Of a stretch of DNA of 64,000 bases, positions 47,014-56,601 are shown piece after piece. Each line of letters begins with the position of its first letter. The stretch's first letter is position 1. The stretch lies in the NCBI RefSeq assembly GCF_001570965.1, contig NZ_BCSR01000007.1, forward strand, positions 48,561-112,560, read 5' to 3'. The position numbers and the translations under genes are program-made. This stretch comes from Janibacter corallicola NBRC 107790. Lineage in GTDB: Bacteria > Actinomycetota > Actinomycetes > Actinomycetales > Dermatophilaceae. The notes under the pieces were generated by a model. It had not been told where the DNA came from and searched no databases. It saw only the letters and a program-made list of their open reading frames with translations.

Positions 47014-49662
47014 ATGGCCACCGACAACGAGAACTCCGACAATTCCGGCGCTGAATCGACCCCGCCAGTGGCGAGCGTCCCGAGCTTCGGACTCCTCTTC
47101 CAGCAGCCCGAGACCGTCAGCGCGCCGGAGCCGCCCGCGCGGCGGGAGCCCGAGGACGGGCAGGACGAGGACCACGGGTCGCACGAGTCCCCGGAGCAGT
47201 CCTCGGACCAGGACGAAGGGGGCAGGCGTCGCCGGCGTCGCGGCGGCCGGGGCCGCAACAACCGCTCCGGGGACGAGCACGGGGGCCAGGACGAGAGGAG
47301 CTCCTCCGATCAGGAGTCGAGCTCCGAGGATTCCGAGGACTCGAAGGACTCCTCGGGCGACAAGAACGGCAAGAACGGCAAGGGCGACAAGAACGCCGAT
47401 GACTCCGGGGATGACTCGGGCGACTCGGGCGATGACTCAGCGGACGGCCAGCAGGGCGGCGGCAGCTCCCGGCGGCGGCGTCGACGCCGCCGCGGCGGTG
47501 GCGGCGGCAACGGCGGGAACGGCAACAACGGTCAGGAGGACCCGCCCGGGACCGTGACGAAGGTCCGCCAGTCCCGCCGCAACGAACCGCAGGCGATCAA
47601 GGGCAGCACCCGCCTGGAGGCGAAGAAGCAGCGCCGCCGCGAGGGCCGCGAGGCCGGGCGCCGTCGCACGATCATCACCGAGGCCGAGTTCCTCGCCCGC
47701 CGCGAGAGCGTCGAGCGGGTCATGGTCGTGCGCCAGCAGGAGGAGCGCACCCAGATCGGCGTCCTCGAGGACGAGGTCTGCGTCGAGCACTACGTCTCCC
47801 GCGAGACCACCCAGACGATGGTCGGCAACGTCTACCTCGGCCGGGTGCAGAACGTGCTGCCGAGCATGGAGGCCGCCTTCGTCGACATCGGCCGCGGTCG
47901 CAATGCCGTCCTCTACGCCGGCGAGGTCAACTGGGAGGCCCAGGGCGTCGGCAACGGCCAGGCGCGCAAGATCGAGAGCGCCCTCTCCTCCGGGGACTCG
48001 GTGCTCGTCCAGGTCACCAAGGACCCGATCGGCCACAAGGGTGCGCGCCTGACCCAGCAGATCTCGCTGCCGGGCCGCTACCTCGTCTACGTGCCCGAGG
48101 GCACGATGACCGGGATCTCCCGCAAGCTGCCGGACACCGAGCGCTCGCGCCTGAAGAGCATCCTCAAGCAGGTCGTGCCCGACCACTCCGGCGTCATCGT
48201 GCGCACCGCGGCCGAGGGCGCCTCGGAGGCCGAGCTGACTGCCGACGTGCGGCGCCAGACCAAGACCTGGGAGAAGATCAGCGAGAAGGCCGAGGCGAAG
48301 AAGGGCAAGAAGGCCTCCGCCGGCGGCGCGCCGACCCTCCTGCACGCCGAGCCGGAGATGACCGTGCGGGTCATCCGCGACATCTTCAACGAGGACTTCT
48401 CGAAGATGGTCGTCTCGGGCGAGCAGGCGTGGAGCCAGATCAAGGACTACATCGACGCCGTCGCCCCCGACCTGGCCGACCGGCTGGAGAAGTGGACCGG
48501 GGAGGGCGACGTCTTCGCCGGGCACCGCATCGACGAGGCGATCGCCAAGGCGATGGACCGGAAGGTCTGGTTGCCCTCCGGTGGCTCGCTGATCATCGAC
48601 CGCACCGAGGCGATGACGGTCATCGACGTCAACACCGGCAAGTTCACCGGCTCCGGCGGCAACCTCGAGGAGACGGTCACCAAGAACAACCTCGAGGCCG
48701 CCGAGGAGATCGTGCGCCAGATGCGGCTGCGCGACATCGGCGGGATCATCGTCGTCGACTTCATCGACATGGTCCTGGAGTCCAACCGCGACCTCGTCGT
48801 GCGCCGGCTCCTGGAGTGCCTGGGCCGGGACCGCACGAAGCACCAGGTCGCCGAGGTCACCTCCCTCGGCCTGGTCCAGATGACCCGCAAGCGAGTCGGC
48901 TCCGGCCTCATCGACGTCTTCTCCGAGACCTGCGAGCACTGCGGCGGCCGCGGCCTGATCGTCCACTCCGAGCCGGTCGCCCACGACCACTCCGGGGGCG
49001 GCGACGGCGGCGGCAGGTCCCGCAAGGGTCGCTCCAAGGGCGGCGGCAAGAACAAGCAGACCGAGCCCCAGCCGGAGGAGAAGGACAAGAACGGCAACAC
49101 CGCCGCGCAGATCGCTGCGGCCGCCCACGCCGCGGCGGTCAAGACCATCGCCGGTGAGCCGAGCGAGGACGACGGCGGGACTCCCGAGCCGGAGCCGGCC
49201 CCGGAGCCCGAGGCGCCGACGGCTCCGCGTCGTCGTGGTGGTCGCCGGGCCGCCTCGAGCGCGGGCGCGCCGGTCTCCCTGGACCCGGTGGACCTCTCCG
49301 GCGGGGCCGCCCCTGCCGAGCCGGAGCCCACGCCCGAGCCGGAGCCCACGCCCGAGCCCGAGCAGGCCGCGGCCGAGCCGGAGCAGGCCGCGGCCGAGCC
49401 GGAGCCGGCCCCCGAGCCGGAGGCGCCGACGGCTTCACGTCGTCGTGGTGGCCGCCGGGCCGCCTCGAGCGCCGGCGCGCCGGTCTCCCTGGAGCCGGTG
49501 GACCTCACCGCGACCGCCGCGAGCGAGACCGCCCCGCTGACCCAGGTCGCGGGGGAGAGCGGCGAGGCGCCGACGTCGCCGGTCGCCGACCCGGAGCCGC
49601 CGGCTCCCACCCGTCGCAAGCGCAAGCGGGTCACCTCCGAGGCCGGTCCGCCCCAGTCCTGA
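47014..49662 (+). CDS. rne: Ribonuclease E/G
   Basis: Endoribonuclease central to mRNA decay and rRNA/tRNA processing. The 882-residue protein has a disordered N-terminal arm (about 1-215: acidic Ser/Asp stretches and an Arg-run RRRRRRRR), then an S1 domain (VGNVYLGRVQNVLPSMEAAFVD), and the catalytic domain with SLIIDRTEAMTVIDVNTG near 530-545. The Zn-link cysteines are CEHC at 640-643. The C-terminal arm is Pro/Glu/Ala-rich with an internal duplication. The actinobacterial layout of the catalytic core flanked by two disordered arms is normal. ATG at 47014 has AGGAGG upstream; an in-frame upstream ATG lacks support. Confidence 0.93.
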   Translation: MATDNENSDNSGAESTPPVASVPSFGLLFQQPETVSAPEPPARREPEDGQDEDHGSHESPEQSSDQDEGGRRRRRRGGRGRNNRSGDEHGGQDERSSSDQESSSEDSEDSKDSSGDKNGKNGKGDKNADDSGDDSGDSGDDSADGQQGGGSSRRRRRRRRGGGGGNGGNGNNGQEDPPGTVTKVRQSRRNEPQAIKGSTRLEAKKQRRREGREAGRRRTIITEAEFLARRESVERVMVVRQQEERTQIGVLEDEVCVEHYVSRETTQTMVGNVYLGRVQNVLPSMEAAFVDIGRGRNAVLYAGEVNWEAQGVGNGQARKIESALSSGDSVLVQVTKDPIGHKGARLTQQISLPGRYLVYVPEGTMTGISRKLPDTERSRLKSILKQVVPDHSGVIVRTAAEGASEAELTADVRRQTKTWEKISEKAEAKKGKKASAGGAPTLLHAEPEMTVRVIRDIFNEDFSKMVVSGEQAWSQIKDYIDAVAPDLADRLEKWTGEGDVFAGHRIDEAIAKAMDRKVWLPSGGSLIIDRTEAMTVIDVNTGKFTGSGGNLEETVTKNNLEAAEEIVRQMRLRDIGGIIVVDFIDMVLESNRDLVVRRLLECLGRDRTKHQVAEVTSLGLVQMTRKRVGSGLIDVFSETCEHCGGRGLIVHSEPVAHDHSGGGDGGGRSRKGRSKGGGKNKQTEPQPEEKDKNGNTAAQIAAAAHAAAVKTIAGEPSEDDGGTPEPEPAPEPEAPTAPRRRGGRRAASSAGAPVSLDPVDLSGGAAPAEPEPTPEPEPTPEPEQAAAEPEQAAAEPEPAPEPEAPTASRRRGGRRAASSAGAPVSLEPVDLTATAASETAPLTQVAGESGEAPTSPVADPEPPAPTRRKRKRVTSEAGPPQS
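49186..49506 (+). repeat. Direct repeat of 111 bases in the C-terminal arm of rne
   Basis: Bases 49186-49296 and 49396-49506 are near-identical and lie exactly 210 bases (70 codons) apart. Both encode a Pro/Glu run followed by the basic RRRGGRRAASSAGAPVSL block. The spacer is further PEPEPT and EQAAAEP repeats. Slippage or recombination could vary copy number between strains. Confidence 0.8.
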
Positions 49663-49674
49663 GGTGCCGGCCCA

Positions 49675-49709
49675 CCCCCTTCGCGCTGGGCTTTTGCAGC
49701 CGAAGGGGG
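49675..49709 (+). terminator. Terminator-like hairpin after rne, built from a motif pair
   Basis: CCCCCTTCG (49675-49683) pairs with CGAAGGGGG (49701-49709); after a bulged C the stem continues as GCTG/CAGC with the loop GGCTTTTG. It begins 12 bases after the rne stop. The 3' part overlaps a probable rplU promoter. Confidence 0.65.
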
Positions 49710-49723
49710 CGGCCCGGTATCCT
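49694..49723 (+). promoter_or_regulatory. Probable rplU-rpmA promoter
   Basis: TTGCAG (49694-49699) and TATCCT (49718-49723) are separated by 18 bases. The CGAAGGGGG motif fills the spacer. Downstream, the leader has small hairpins (CTCGGTG/CACCGAG; CGTGA/TCACG) before rplU. Confidence 0.5.
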
Positions 49724-49833
49724 AGGTCCTCGGTGCGCCCACCGAGCGAGCGCTTCGTGACCCGGTCACGAGGATTGCCTGCCGGTCAGACCGAGAGAGT
49801 GCACCGGAGCACAGCGAAAGTGAGTTCCCACTG

Positions 49834-50142
49834 ATGTACGCGATCGTTCGCGCAGGTGGCCGCCAGGAGAAGGTCTCCGTCGGCGACACCATCCTCATCA
49901 ACAAGATCGCCGAGCAGGCGGGCCAGACCGTCTCCCTCGAGCCGGTCCTCCTCGTCGACGGTGCCACCGTCACCTCCGGCACGGACAAGCTGGCCGGCGC
50001 CAGCGTCACCGCCGAGGTCGTCGGGGCCGCCAAGGGCCCGAAGGTGAACATCGTCAAGTACAAGAACAAGACCGGCTACCGGAAGCGCCAGGGCCACCGC
50101 CAGGCGCTGACCGAGCTGAAGATCACCGACATCAAGGCCTGA
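49834..50142 (+). CDS. rplU: 50S ribosomal protein L21
   Basis: A 102-residue large-subunit protein. It begins [18 protein letters not shown] and ends with the basic [22 protein letters not shown] segment, both diagnostic of L21. Start ATG at 49834. It precedes rpmA by 33 bases in the universal rplU-rpmA-obgE order and has a structured 5' leader of about 100 bases. Confidence 0.97.
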   Translation: MYAIVRAGGRQEKVSVGDTILINKIAEQAGQTVSLEPVLLVDGATVTSGTDKLAGASVTAEVVGAAKGPKVNIVKYKNKTGYRKRQGHRQALTELKITDIKA

Positions 50143-50175
50143 GGCCTTCCGCTAGAAGAGTTAGGAACCACTGAC

Positions 50176-50439
50176 ATGTCCTCCAAGAAGGGTGTCTCCT
50201 CGAGCAAGAACGGTCGCGACTCCAACGCCCAGCGCCTCGGCGTGAAGCGTTTCAGCGGCGAGATCGTCGGTACCGGCCAGATCCTCGTGCGCCAGCGCGG
50301 CACGCACTTCCACCCGGGCGACAACGTCGGCCGGGGCGGCGACGACACGCTGTTCGCCCTCGCCGAGGGCGAGGTGCAGTACGGCGCCAAGCGCGGCCGC
50401 AAGACCGTGAGCGTCCTGCCGGCGGGCACCGCCGGCTGA
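50176..50439 (+). CDS. rpmA: 50S ribosomal protein L27
   Basis: An 87-residue large-subunit protein reaching the peptidyl transferase centre. [27 protein letters not shown] at the N-terminus and [22 protein letters not shown] are diagnostic. There is no extended N-terminal propeptide of the Firmicutes type. The ATG at 50176 follows TTAGGAAC. A strong hairpin made from two motif copies follows the stop. Confidence 0.97.
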   Translation: MSSKKGVSSSKNGRDSNAQRLGVKRFSGEIVGTGQILVRQRGTHFHPGDNVGRGGDDTLFALAEGEVQYGAKRGRKTVSVLPAGTAG

Positions 50440-50461
50440 CGCTCCGAGGCAGAGCGTTGTT

Positions 50462-50499
50462 GCGAAGGGGGCGGGCCCACGGTGGCCCGCCCCCTTCGC
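50462..50499 (+). terminator. Strong hairpin after rpmA, built from a motif pair
   Basis: GCGAAGGGGGCGGGCC (50462-50477) pairs perfectly with GGCCCGCCCCCTTCGC (50484-50499), loop of six bases, no T-tract. It lies between rpmA and obgE and may terminate or attenuate between them. Confidence 0.7.
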
Positions 50500-50534
50500 C
50501 GTCCCATACGGATCGGTAAGGAAGAGGTGAGGTC

Positions 50535-52043
50535 GTGGCGACCTTCGTGGACCGGGTCGTTCTCCACGTGGAGGGCGGCAAGGGCGGTCATGGCGTCGCG
50601 TCCGTGCGCCGGGAGAAGTTCAAGCCGCTCGGCGGCCCGGACGGCGGCAACGGCGGCCACGGCGGTGACGTCGTCCTCGTCGTCGACCCGCAGGTGACGA
50701 CCCTCCTCGAGTACCACCGCAGCCCGCACCGGCGGGCGAGCAACGGGGCGCCGGGCGCCGGCGACGAGCGCGACGGCGCCCGCGGCGAGGACCTGGTCCT
50801 CCCCGTCCCGGACGGCACGGTCGTCACCGACCGCTCCGGGCAGGTGCTCGCCGACCTCGTCGGCGCCGGCACCACCATGGTCCTGGCGAAGGGGGGCCGC
50901 GGCGGCCTCGGCAACAAGGCCCTGGCCAGCCGGCGGCGCAAGGCGCCCGGCTTCGCGCTGCTCGGCGAGCCCGGCGAGCTCCTCGACGTCGAGCTGGAGC
51001 TGAAGTCGCTCGCGGACGTCGCCCTCGTCGGCTTCCCGAGCGCCGGCAAGTCCTCGCTCGTCTCGGTGCTCTCGGCCGCCCGCCCGAAGATCGCCGACTA
51101 CCCCTTCACGACGCTCGTGCCCAACCTCGGCGTCGTCACCGCGGGCGAGACCCGCTACACGATCGCCGACGTCCCGGGGCTCATCCCCGGCGCGAGCGAG
51201 GGCAAGGGCCTGGGCCTGGAGTTCCTCCGGCACGTGGAGCGCTGCTCGGTCCTCGTGCACGTCATCGACTGCGCGACCCTCGAGCCGAACCGCGACCCGA
51301 TGAGCGACCTGGACGCCATCGAGGAGGAGCTGGCCGCCTACGTCGGGCACCAGAGCCTCGGCGGGCTGCCGCTCTCGGAGCGCACCCGCGTCGTCGTGCT
51401 CAACAAGGCCGACGTGCCGGACGCCGTCGAGCTGGCCGAGATGGTCCGGGGGGACCTGGAGGAACGGGGCCTGGAGGTCCACATCGTCTCCGCGATCGCC
51501 CACACCGGCCTCAAGGAGCTCGGCTTCGCCCTCGCCCGCCACGTCCTCGCCGCCCGGGCCGAGGTCGAGGAGGACAGCGCCCCCCGGCCGGTCGTGCTGC
51601 GGCCCAAGGCGGTCGACGACTCCGGCTTCGTGGTGCGGCGCGAGGGGGGCTCGGACGGCGAGTTCTTCCGCGTCCTGGGCCCCAAGGTCACCCGGTGGGT
51701 GCGCCAGACCGACTTCGCGAACAACGAGGCCGTCGGCTACCTCTCGGACCGGCTGGCCCGCGCCGGCGTCGAGGAGGAGCTGATGAAGGCTGGTGCCGTC
51801 GCCGGATCCACCGTGCTCATCGGTCCCGAGGAGGACGCGGTCGTCTTCGACTGGGAGCCGACGCTGGTGGGCGGCGCCGAGATGCTCGGTGGCCGCGGCA
51901 CCGACGCCCGCCTCGAGGAGAACACCCGCCGCACCACCCAGGAGCGGCGCGAGGAGTTCCACGCCCGCAAGGACGCCCAGACCGCCGCCCGGGAGGACCT
52001 GCGGGCCGAGCGCGAGGCCGGCCACTGGACCGGCGAGCAGTGA
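50535..52043 (+). CDS. obgE: GTPase Obg (CgtA)
   Basis: Essential GTPase for 50S assembly and stress control. The 502-residue protein has the Gly-rich Obg fold ([19 protein letters not shown] and [12 protein letters not shown]), the G domain with G1 GFPSAGKSS near 166, G3 [16 protein letters not shown] and G4 NKAD, and a C-terminal OCT domain (about 360-430) with an acidic/basic tail. GTG at 50535 with GAAGAGGTG upstream. It overlaps proB by GTGA. Confidence 0.95.
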   Translation: MATFVDRVVLHVEGGKGGHGVASVRREKFKPLGGPDGGNGGHGGDVVLVVDPQVTTLLEYHRSPHRRASNGAPGAGDERDGARGEDLVLPVPDGTVVTDRSGQVLADLVGAGTTMVLAKGGRGGLGNKALASRRRKAPGFALLGEPGELLDVELELKSLADVALVGFPSAGKSSLVSVLSAARPKIADYPFTTLVPNLGVVTAGETRYTIADVPGLIPGASEGKGLGLEFLRHVERCSVLVHVIDCATLEPNRDPMSDLDAIEEELAAYVGHQSLGGLPLSERTRVVVLNKADVPDAVELAEMVRGDLEERGLEVHIVSAIAHTGLKELGFALARHVLAARAEVEEDSAPRPVVLRPKAVDDSGFVVRREGGSDGEFFRVLGPKVTRWVRQTDFANNEAVGYLSDRLARAGVEEELMKAGAVAGSTVLIGPEEDAVVFDWEPTLVGGAEMLGGRGTDARLEENTRRTTQERREEFHARKDAQTAAREDLRAEREAGHWTGEQ

Positions 52044-53164
52044 CCGGCGAAGGGGGCGCCGCCACCCTCGCCACCGCCCACCGGGTCGTGGTCAAGGTCG
52101 GCTCGTCCTCGCTGACCAGCGCCATCGGCGGGGAGCTGGACCGGGCGCGGTTGACCGCGCTCGTCAATGCCCTGGCCGAGCGTCGCCGGTCCGGCGTCGA
52201 GGTCGTCCTCGTCTCCTCCGGTGCGATCGCCGCCGGGATCGGGCCGCTCGAGATGCCCACCCGTCCCCGTGACCTCGCCCGCCAGCAGGCCGCGGCGAGC
52301 GTCGGGCAGGGGGTGCTCCTCGCCGCCTACCGGCACGCCTTCGCCGGGCACGAGCTGACCGTCGGGCAGGTGCTGCTCACCGTCGACGACGTCACCCGGC
52401 GCGGCCACTACACCAATGCCCGGCGCACCCTGGAGGCCCTGCTCTCGATGGGCGTGGTGCCGATCATCAACGAGAACGACACCGTGGCCACCCAGGAGAT
52501 CCGCTTCGGCGACAACGACCGGCTGGCCGCGCTCGTCGCCCACCTCGTGCGGGCCGACGCGCTCGTGCTGCTCACCGACGTCGACGCCCTCTACACCGCG
52601 GCGCCGAGCTCGCCGGGTGCCCGCCGGGTGCCGGTCGTGCGGGAGGAGTCCGACCTGGCCGCGATCGCCATCGGGTCGACCGGCTCCGCCGTCGGCAGCG
52701 GTGGCATGACCACGAAGGTCGAGGCCGCCCAGATCGCCGGGGCCGCCGGCATCCCCGCGATGCTCACCTCCGCCGGCAACGCGGCGGCCGCGCTCGTCGG
52801 TGATGACGTGGGCACGTGGTTCTGCGCCGGGCAGCCCGCCCGCGGCTCGCGGGGACTGTGGCTGGCGCACGCCACGACACCGAAGGGCTCGGTGCAGATC
52901 GACGCCGGTGCCGTGACCGCCCTGCGCGACCGGGGACGCTCGTTGCTGCCGGCCGGGATCACCGGGGTGAGTGGGCACTTCGTCGACGGCGACCCGGTCG
53001 ACGTCGTCGGACCCGACGGGGGCGTCATCGCCCGCGGCCTGGTCAACTACACCTCGGGCGAGCTGCCGCACCTGATGGGTCGCTCCACGAAGGAGCTGGC
53101 GAGCGCGATCGGCCCGCAGTACGAGCGCGAGGTCATCCACCGGGACCACTTGGCGCTGCTCTGA
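52040..53164 (+). CDS. proB: Glutamate 5-kinase
   Basis: First step of proline synthesis: phosphorylates glutamate with ATP. The 374-residue protein has the amino-acid kinase domain ([44 protein letters not shown]) and a C-terminal PUA domain (about 285-370). The GTG at 52040 overlaps the obgE stop. ProA, which uses the unstable product, is 950 bases downstream but separated by the opposite-strand pdxY. Confidence 0.95.
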   Translation: MTGEGGAATLATAHRVVVKVGSSSLTSAIGGELDRARLTALVNALAERRRSGVEVVLVSSGAIAAGIGPLEMPTRPRDLARQQAAASVGQGVLLAAYRHAFAGHELTVGQVLLTVDDVTRRGHYTNARRTLEALLSMGVVPIINENDTVATQEIRFGDNDRLAALVAHLVRADALVLLTDVDALYTAAPSSPGARRVPVVREESDLAAIAIGSTGSAVGSGGMTTKVEAAQIAGAAGIPAMLTSAGNAAAALVGDDVGTWFCAGQPARGSRGLWLAHATTPKGSVQIDAGAVTALRDRGRSLLPAGITGVSGHFVDGDPVDVVGPDGGVIARGLVNYTSGELPHLMGRSTKELASAIGPQYEREVIHRDHLALL

Positions 53165-53180
53165 CCCAGCGGGGCGCGGC

Positions 53181-54035
53181 TCAGCGCACCCGCGAGACCT
53201 CGAACTGCATCCGCGGGTTCGCGTAGACCTCCTGGGCCTGCACCAGCTGCAGCTCCCGCTCGCCGGAGTCCAGCGTGGTCTGCAGCAGGTCGAAGACCGA
53301 GGAGACGGTGCGCCCGAGGGACTCGGGCAGCGAGCGGGTGCGCACCCAGTGGCTCGTGAAGAGCGCGGCGGTGACGTCGCCGGAGCCGTTCGCCTTGAGC
53401 GGCAGGTGCGGGGTGCGCACGATCCAGGCCTCGTCCTCGTGGCAGGCGAGCATCTCGCTCGTGCCCTCGGGACGGTCCGGGCGCAGCACCGAGGTCACCA
53501 GGATGGTGCTCGGACCGATCTCGCGGGCGCGGTCGACCGAGGCCAGGGTCTCCTCGAGGCTGTGCGGCTCGGTGCCGGTGAGGTAGCCCAGCTCGAACTG
53601 GTTCGGCGTGATCAGGTCCGCCCGCGGGGCGACCTGCTCGCGCAGCAGCACCGGGATCGACTCGTGCACGAAGCACCCGGTGGCCTCGCTGCCCATGACC
53701 GGGTCGCAGGCGTAGATCGCCTCCGGGTGGGCCTCCTTGACCTTCGCGACGGCCTCGAGGATGGTCGCGCCGATGCCCTCGCCGCCCTGGTAGCCGGAGA
53801 GGACCGCGTCGATCTGCCCGAAGCCGCCCCGCTCACCGATGCCGGTGACGATGTCGGCGACCTGCGCGGGATCCATGAGCGGACCGCGCCAGGCGCCGTA
53901 CCCGGTGTGGTTGGAGAAGTTGACGGTGTGCACCGGCCAGACCTCCACGCCGAGACGCTGCATCGGGAAGACCGAGGCCGAGTTGCCGACGTGCCCGTAC
54001 GCGACATGGGACTGGATGGAGAGGATCGTGGTCAC
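53181..54035 (-). CDS. pdxY: Pyridoxal/pyridoxine kinase PdxY-like
   Basis: Ribokinase-fold enzyme that phosphorylates pyridoxal, pyridoxine or pyridoxamine to PLP-type cofactors. The 284-residue protein shows [25 protein letters not shown] at the N-terminus, [22 protein letters not shown] and the anion-hole [14 protein letters not shown]. The GTG at 54035 is required by the first strand. It is inserted, in opposite orientation, between proB and proA; proA has its own leaderless promoter in the 77-base divergent gap. Confidence 0.92.
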   Translation of the reverse strand: MTTILSIQSHVAYGHVGNSASVFPMQRLGVEVWPVHTVNFSNHTGYGAWRGPLMDPAQVADIVTGIGERGGFGQIDAVLSGYQGGEGIGATILEAVAKVKEAHPEAIYACDPVMGSEATGCFVHESIPVLLREQVAPRADLITPNQFELGYLTGTEPHSLEETLASVDRAREIGPSTILVTSVLRPDRPEGTSEMLACHEDEAWIVRTPHLPLKANGSGDVTAALFTSHWVRTRSLPESLGRTVSSVFDLLQTTLDSGERELQLVQAQEVYANPRMQFEVSRVR

Positions 54036-54099
54036 CGGCCCATCATTCCATCCGCGGCCCGCCCCGCGGACGCCCGGGACGCCGCTCCCCGCGCGCTCG

Positions 54100-54105
54100 T
54101 AGGCT
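54100..54105 (+). promoter_or_regulatory. Probable -10 element of a leaderless proA transcript
   Basis: TAGGCT ends seven bases before the proA ATG. Confidence 0.5.
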
Positions 54106-54112
54106 GAGGGCC

Positions 54113-55375
54113 ATGACCGACAGCATCGCACTCGTCGCCGATCTCGCCTCCCGCGCCCGGGCCGCGTCCCACCGGCTGGCGCTGCTCACCCGGGGGGAGA
54201 AGGATGCCGCCCTCCTCGCGCTCGCGGACGCGGTGGATGCGGCGAGCCCGTCCGTCCTGGCCGCCAACGAGGAGGACCTGCAGCGTGGTCGCGAAGGGGG
54301 CATGGCCACCGCCCTGCTGGACCGGCTGACCCTGGACGCGGCCCGCGTGGCCGCCGTGGCGCAGGCACTGCGGGACCTCGCCGGGCTGCCCGACCCGGTC
54401 GGTGAGGTCGTGCGCGGCTCGACCCTGGCCAACGGCCTGCAGATCCGGCAGGTCCGGGTCCCCATGGGCGTCGTCGGGATGATCTACGAGGCCCGCCCCA
54501 ACGTCACCGTCGACGCGGCCGGGCTGGGCCTGAAGTCCGGCAACGCGATGATCCTGCGGGGCGGCTCGGCCGCGGCCTCGAGCAACCGGGCCCTCGTCGC
54601 GGCGCTGCGCACCGGACTGGCCGCGCAGGGGCTGCCCGAGGACGCGGTGCAGCTGCTCGAGGGCGACCACGACGCCGTCAAGGCCCTCATGGGGGCCCGC
54701 GGGCAGGTCGACCTGCTCATCCCGCGCGGGGGAGCGGGGCTGATCCGGGCGGTCGTCACGGAGTCCACCGTTCCGGTCATCGAGACCGGCGTGGGCAACT
54801 GCCACGTCTATCTCGACTCCGCCGCCGACCCGGCGAAGGCCCGCGCGATCACCCTCAACGCCAAGACCCACCGGCCGAGCGTCTGCAACGCCGCCGAGTC
54901 GCTGCTCGTGCACGCCGGCGCCGCCGAGGAGCTGCTGCCCGGCCTGCTCTCCGAGCTGGCCGGGGCCGGCGTCACCCTGCACGGGGACGAGGAGAGCGTG
55001 CGCCTCGCACCGGAGGGCGTGCCCGTCGAGCCGGCGACGCCGGAGGACCACGACACCGAGTACCTCGACATGGAGATGTCGGTGGCCGTCGTCCCGGACC
55101 TCGACGCGGCGATCGAGCACGTGCGCCGGCACGGCTCCGGGCACACCGAGGCCATCGTCACCGAGGACCGCGCCGCCGCCCGCCGCTGGACCGCGGAGGT
55201 GGACGCGGCCGCGGTGCTCGTCAACGCCTCGACCCGCTTCACCGACGGCGGCGAGTTCGGCTTCGGCGCCGAAATCGGCATCTCCACCCAGAAGCTGCAC
55301 GCCCGCGGCCCGATGGCCCTCCCGGAGCTGACGAGCACGAAGTGGGTCGTGGAGGGCGACGGCCAGATCCGCTGA
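54113..55375 (+). CDS. proA: Gamma-glutamyl phosphate reductase
   Basis: Second enzyme of proline synthesis, reducing gamma-glutamyl phosphate with NADPH. The 420-residue protein has the aldehyde-dehydrogenase fold, [21 protein letters not shown] in the middle and the catalytic Cys258 in [11 protein letters not shown], followed by [25 protein letters not shown]. The ATG at 54113 fits the family. A strong inverted repeat follows 20 bases after the stop. Confidence 0.95.
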   Translation: MTDSIALVADLASRARAASHRLALLTRGEKDAALLALADAVDAASPSVLAANEEDLQRGREGGMATALLDRLTLDAARVAAVAQALRDLAGLPDPVGEVVRGSTLANGLQIRQVRVPMGVVGMIYEARPNVTVDAAGLGLKSGNAMILRGGSAAASSNRALVAALRTGLAAQGLPEDAVQLLEGDHDAVKALMGARGQVDLLIPRGGAGLIRAVVTESTVPVIETGVGNCHVYLDSAADPAKARAITLNAKTHRPSVCNAAESLLVHAGAAEELLPGLLSELAGAGVTLHGDEESVRLAPEGVPVEPATPEDHDTEYLDMEMSVAVVPDLDAAIEHVRRHGSGHTEAIVTEDRAAARRWTAEVDAAAVLVNASTRFTDGGEFGFGAEIGISTQKLHARGPMALPELTSTKWVVEGDGQIR

Positions 55376-55395
55376 CAGGACTCGTCGGCCGACGT

Positions 55396-55432
55396 GATGA
55401 GGGCCCCTTCCTTCACGGGAGGGGCCCTCATC
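55396..55432 (+). terminator. Terminator-like hairpin after proA
   Basis: GATGAGGGCCCCTTCC pairs with GGGAGGGGCCCTCATC (one G-T pair) around a short TTCAC loop. No clear T-tract follows. Its sequence does not contain the CGAAGGGGG motif, so it is an ordinary stem. Confidence 0.75.
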
Positions 55433-55795
55433 CGTTGTGTCGACGTGCCACGCCCTTCGGGCCTGCGGCGACGGCAGCGGCATGGCGCGGGGAGGCGCCA
55501 TGACGGTGACACACGAGCCACGAGGCGCCGACGCCGCACAGGTCGCCGTGCCCCTCCCGGGGGTGATACCCGGTCGGGGCGATCGACGTCGTTATCCCCT
55601 TGGCTCGCGGTGTGGGCACTGTTCTACGCCGGGTCGGCGCCCCACGGCAACCGGAACGGGTAAGGATCGGCGAGCGGACACAACCCACAGCCTCGTCCAC
55701 AGCGCGAGAGCGCTGATCTCGTTCCCGCCCACAGGCCTGTGGAAGCAGCCGGTGGACAACTCGGCAGGGGTGCCCCGGCCACGTGCCGGTGTCGG
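55433..55795. other. Noncoding interval between proA and the small membrane protein, with DnaA-box-like sequences
   Basis: No convincing gene is seen; open frames here lack motifs and ribosome-binding sites. The distal part has several sequences resembling DnaA boxes (TTATCCCC at 55592-55599, TCGTCCACA near 55694, the GTGGACAAC complement form near 55752) and the palindrome CCACAGGCCTGTGG (55729-55742). Confidence 0.4.
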
Positions 55796-55801
55796 TACGA
55801 T
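55796..55801 (+). promoter_or_regulatory. Probable -10 element of a leaderless membrane protein/nadD transcript
   Basis: TACGAT ends six bases before the ATG at 55808. Confidence 0.45.
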
Positions 55802-55807
55802 GGGCCC

Positions 55808-56011
55808 ATGCTGAGCACCTTTGTCGCCGAGGCCACGCACCACGTCGAGCTGCCGGTCCCGCCCTTCGTCTACGGGATCGTCGCGCTGCTGATCTTCACG
55901 GTCATGCTGTGCGCCCTCTTCTCCTTCCGCCAGGCCGCCACCAAGGTTCCGGGCAAGCACAACACCGTCGCCCACGGCGAGGACCACGACGAGACCGGGG
56001 ACCACCACTGA
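55808..56011 (+). CDS. Small single-span membrane protein upstream of nadD
   Basis: A 67-residue protein with one transmembrane helix (about 20-42) and a His/Asp/Glu-rich C-terminal tail ending in DDHH-like residues ([12 protein letters not shown]). A similar short membrane protein is commonly found ahead of nadD in related actinobacteria; its function is unknown. Its stop overlaps the apparent nadD start (CTGA), so it may be needed to couple nadD translation. Confidence 0.7.
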   Translation: MLSTFVAEATHHVELPVPPFVYGIVALLIFTVMLCALFSFRQAATKVPGKHNTVAHGEDHDETGDHH

Positions 56012-56601
56012 GCAAGCGGGTCGGCGTGATGGGTGGGACCTTCGACCCCATCCACCACGGGCACCTCGTGGCCGCGAGCGAGGCGCAGTCGCGCTTCGGT
56101 CTCGACGAGGTCGTCTTCGTGCCCACCGGCCAGCCCTGGCAGAAGGCGCACAAGCGCGTCAGCGCCTCCGAGCACCGGTACCTCATGACGGTGGTCGCCA
56201 CCGCCTCCAACCCCCGGTTCACCGTCAGCCGGGTCGACGTGGACCGCGAGGGGCCCACGTACACCGCGGACACCCTGCGTGACCTGCGCGGGCTGCGACC
56301 AGAGGACGAGCTGTTCTTCATCACCGGCGCGGACGCCCTCGCCCAGATCCTGTCCTGGAAGGACGTCGAGGAGCTGTGGGAGCTCGCCCACTTCATCGGC
56401 GTCACCCGCCCCGGCTACACGCTCAGCGAGACCGGGCTGCCGCGGGACAAGGTGACGCTGCAGGAGGTCCCCGCCATGGCGATCTCCTCCTCGGACTGCC
56501 GGGCCCGGGTCGCCGCGGGCGAGCCGGTCTGGTACCTCGTGCCCGACGGGGTCGTGCAGTACATCAACAAGTACGCCCTCTACACCGACGACGGAGAGTG
56601 A
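56008..56601 (+). CDS. nadD: Nicotinate-nucleotide adenylyltransferase NadD
   Basis: Adenylates nicotinate mononucleotide in NAD synthesis. The motif [15 protein letters not shown] is followed by the VPTGQPWQK and SSSDCRAR segments (the ISSTxIR-like site). The first beta strand needs the residues KRVGVMGG, but the only standard start codons, GTG at 56026 and ATG at 56029, lie inside it. The CTG at 56008 would supply SKRVGVMGG and overlaps the upstream stop as CTGA, matching the coupling geometry elsewhere. With it the protein has 197 residues, the family norm. If GTG is used, the protein has 191 residues and lacks the strand. Confidence 0.9.
   Translation: MSKRVGVMGGTFDPIHHGHLVAASEAQSRFGLDEVVFVPTGQPWQKAHKRVSASEHRYLMTVVATASNPRFTVSRVDVDREGPTYTADTLRDLRGLRPEDELFFITGADALAQILSWKDVEELWELAHFIGVTRPGYTLSETGLPRDKVTLQEVPAMAISSSDCRARVAAGEPVWYLVPDGVVQYINKYALYTDDGE

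Noticed and set aside
55437..55814. Possible 125-codon gene between proA and nadD
   Set aside because: No ribosome-binding site, no recognisable family, and its composition matches noncoding DNA; the interval is better explained by regulatory sequence.
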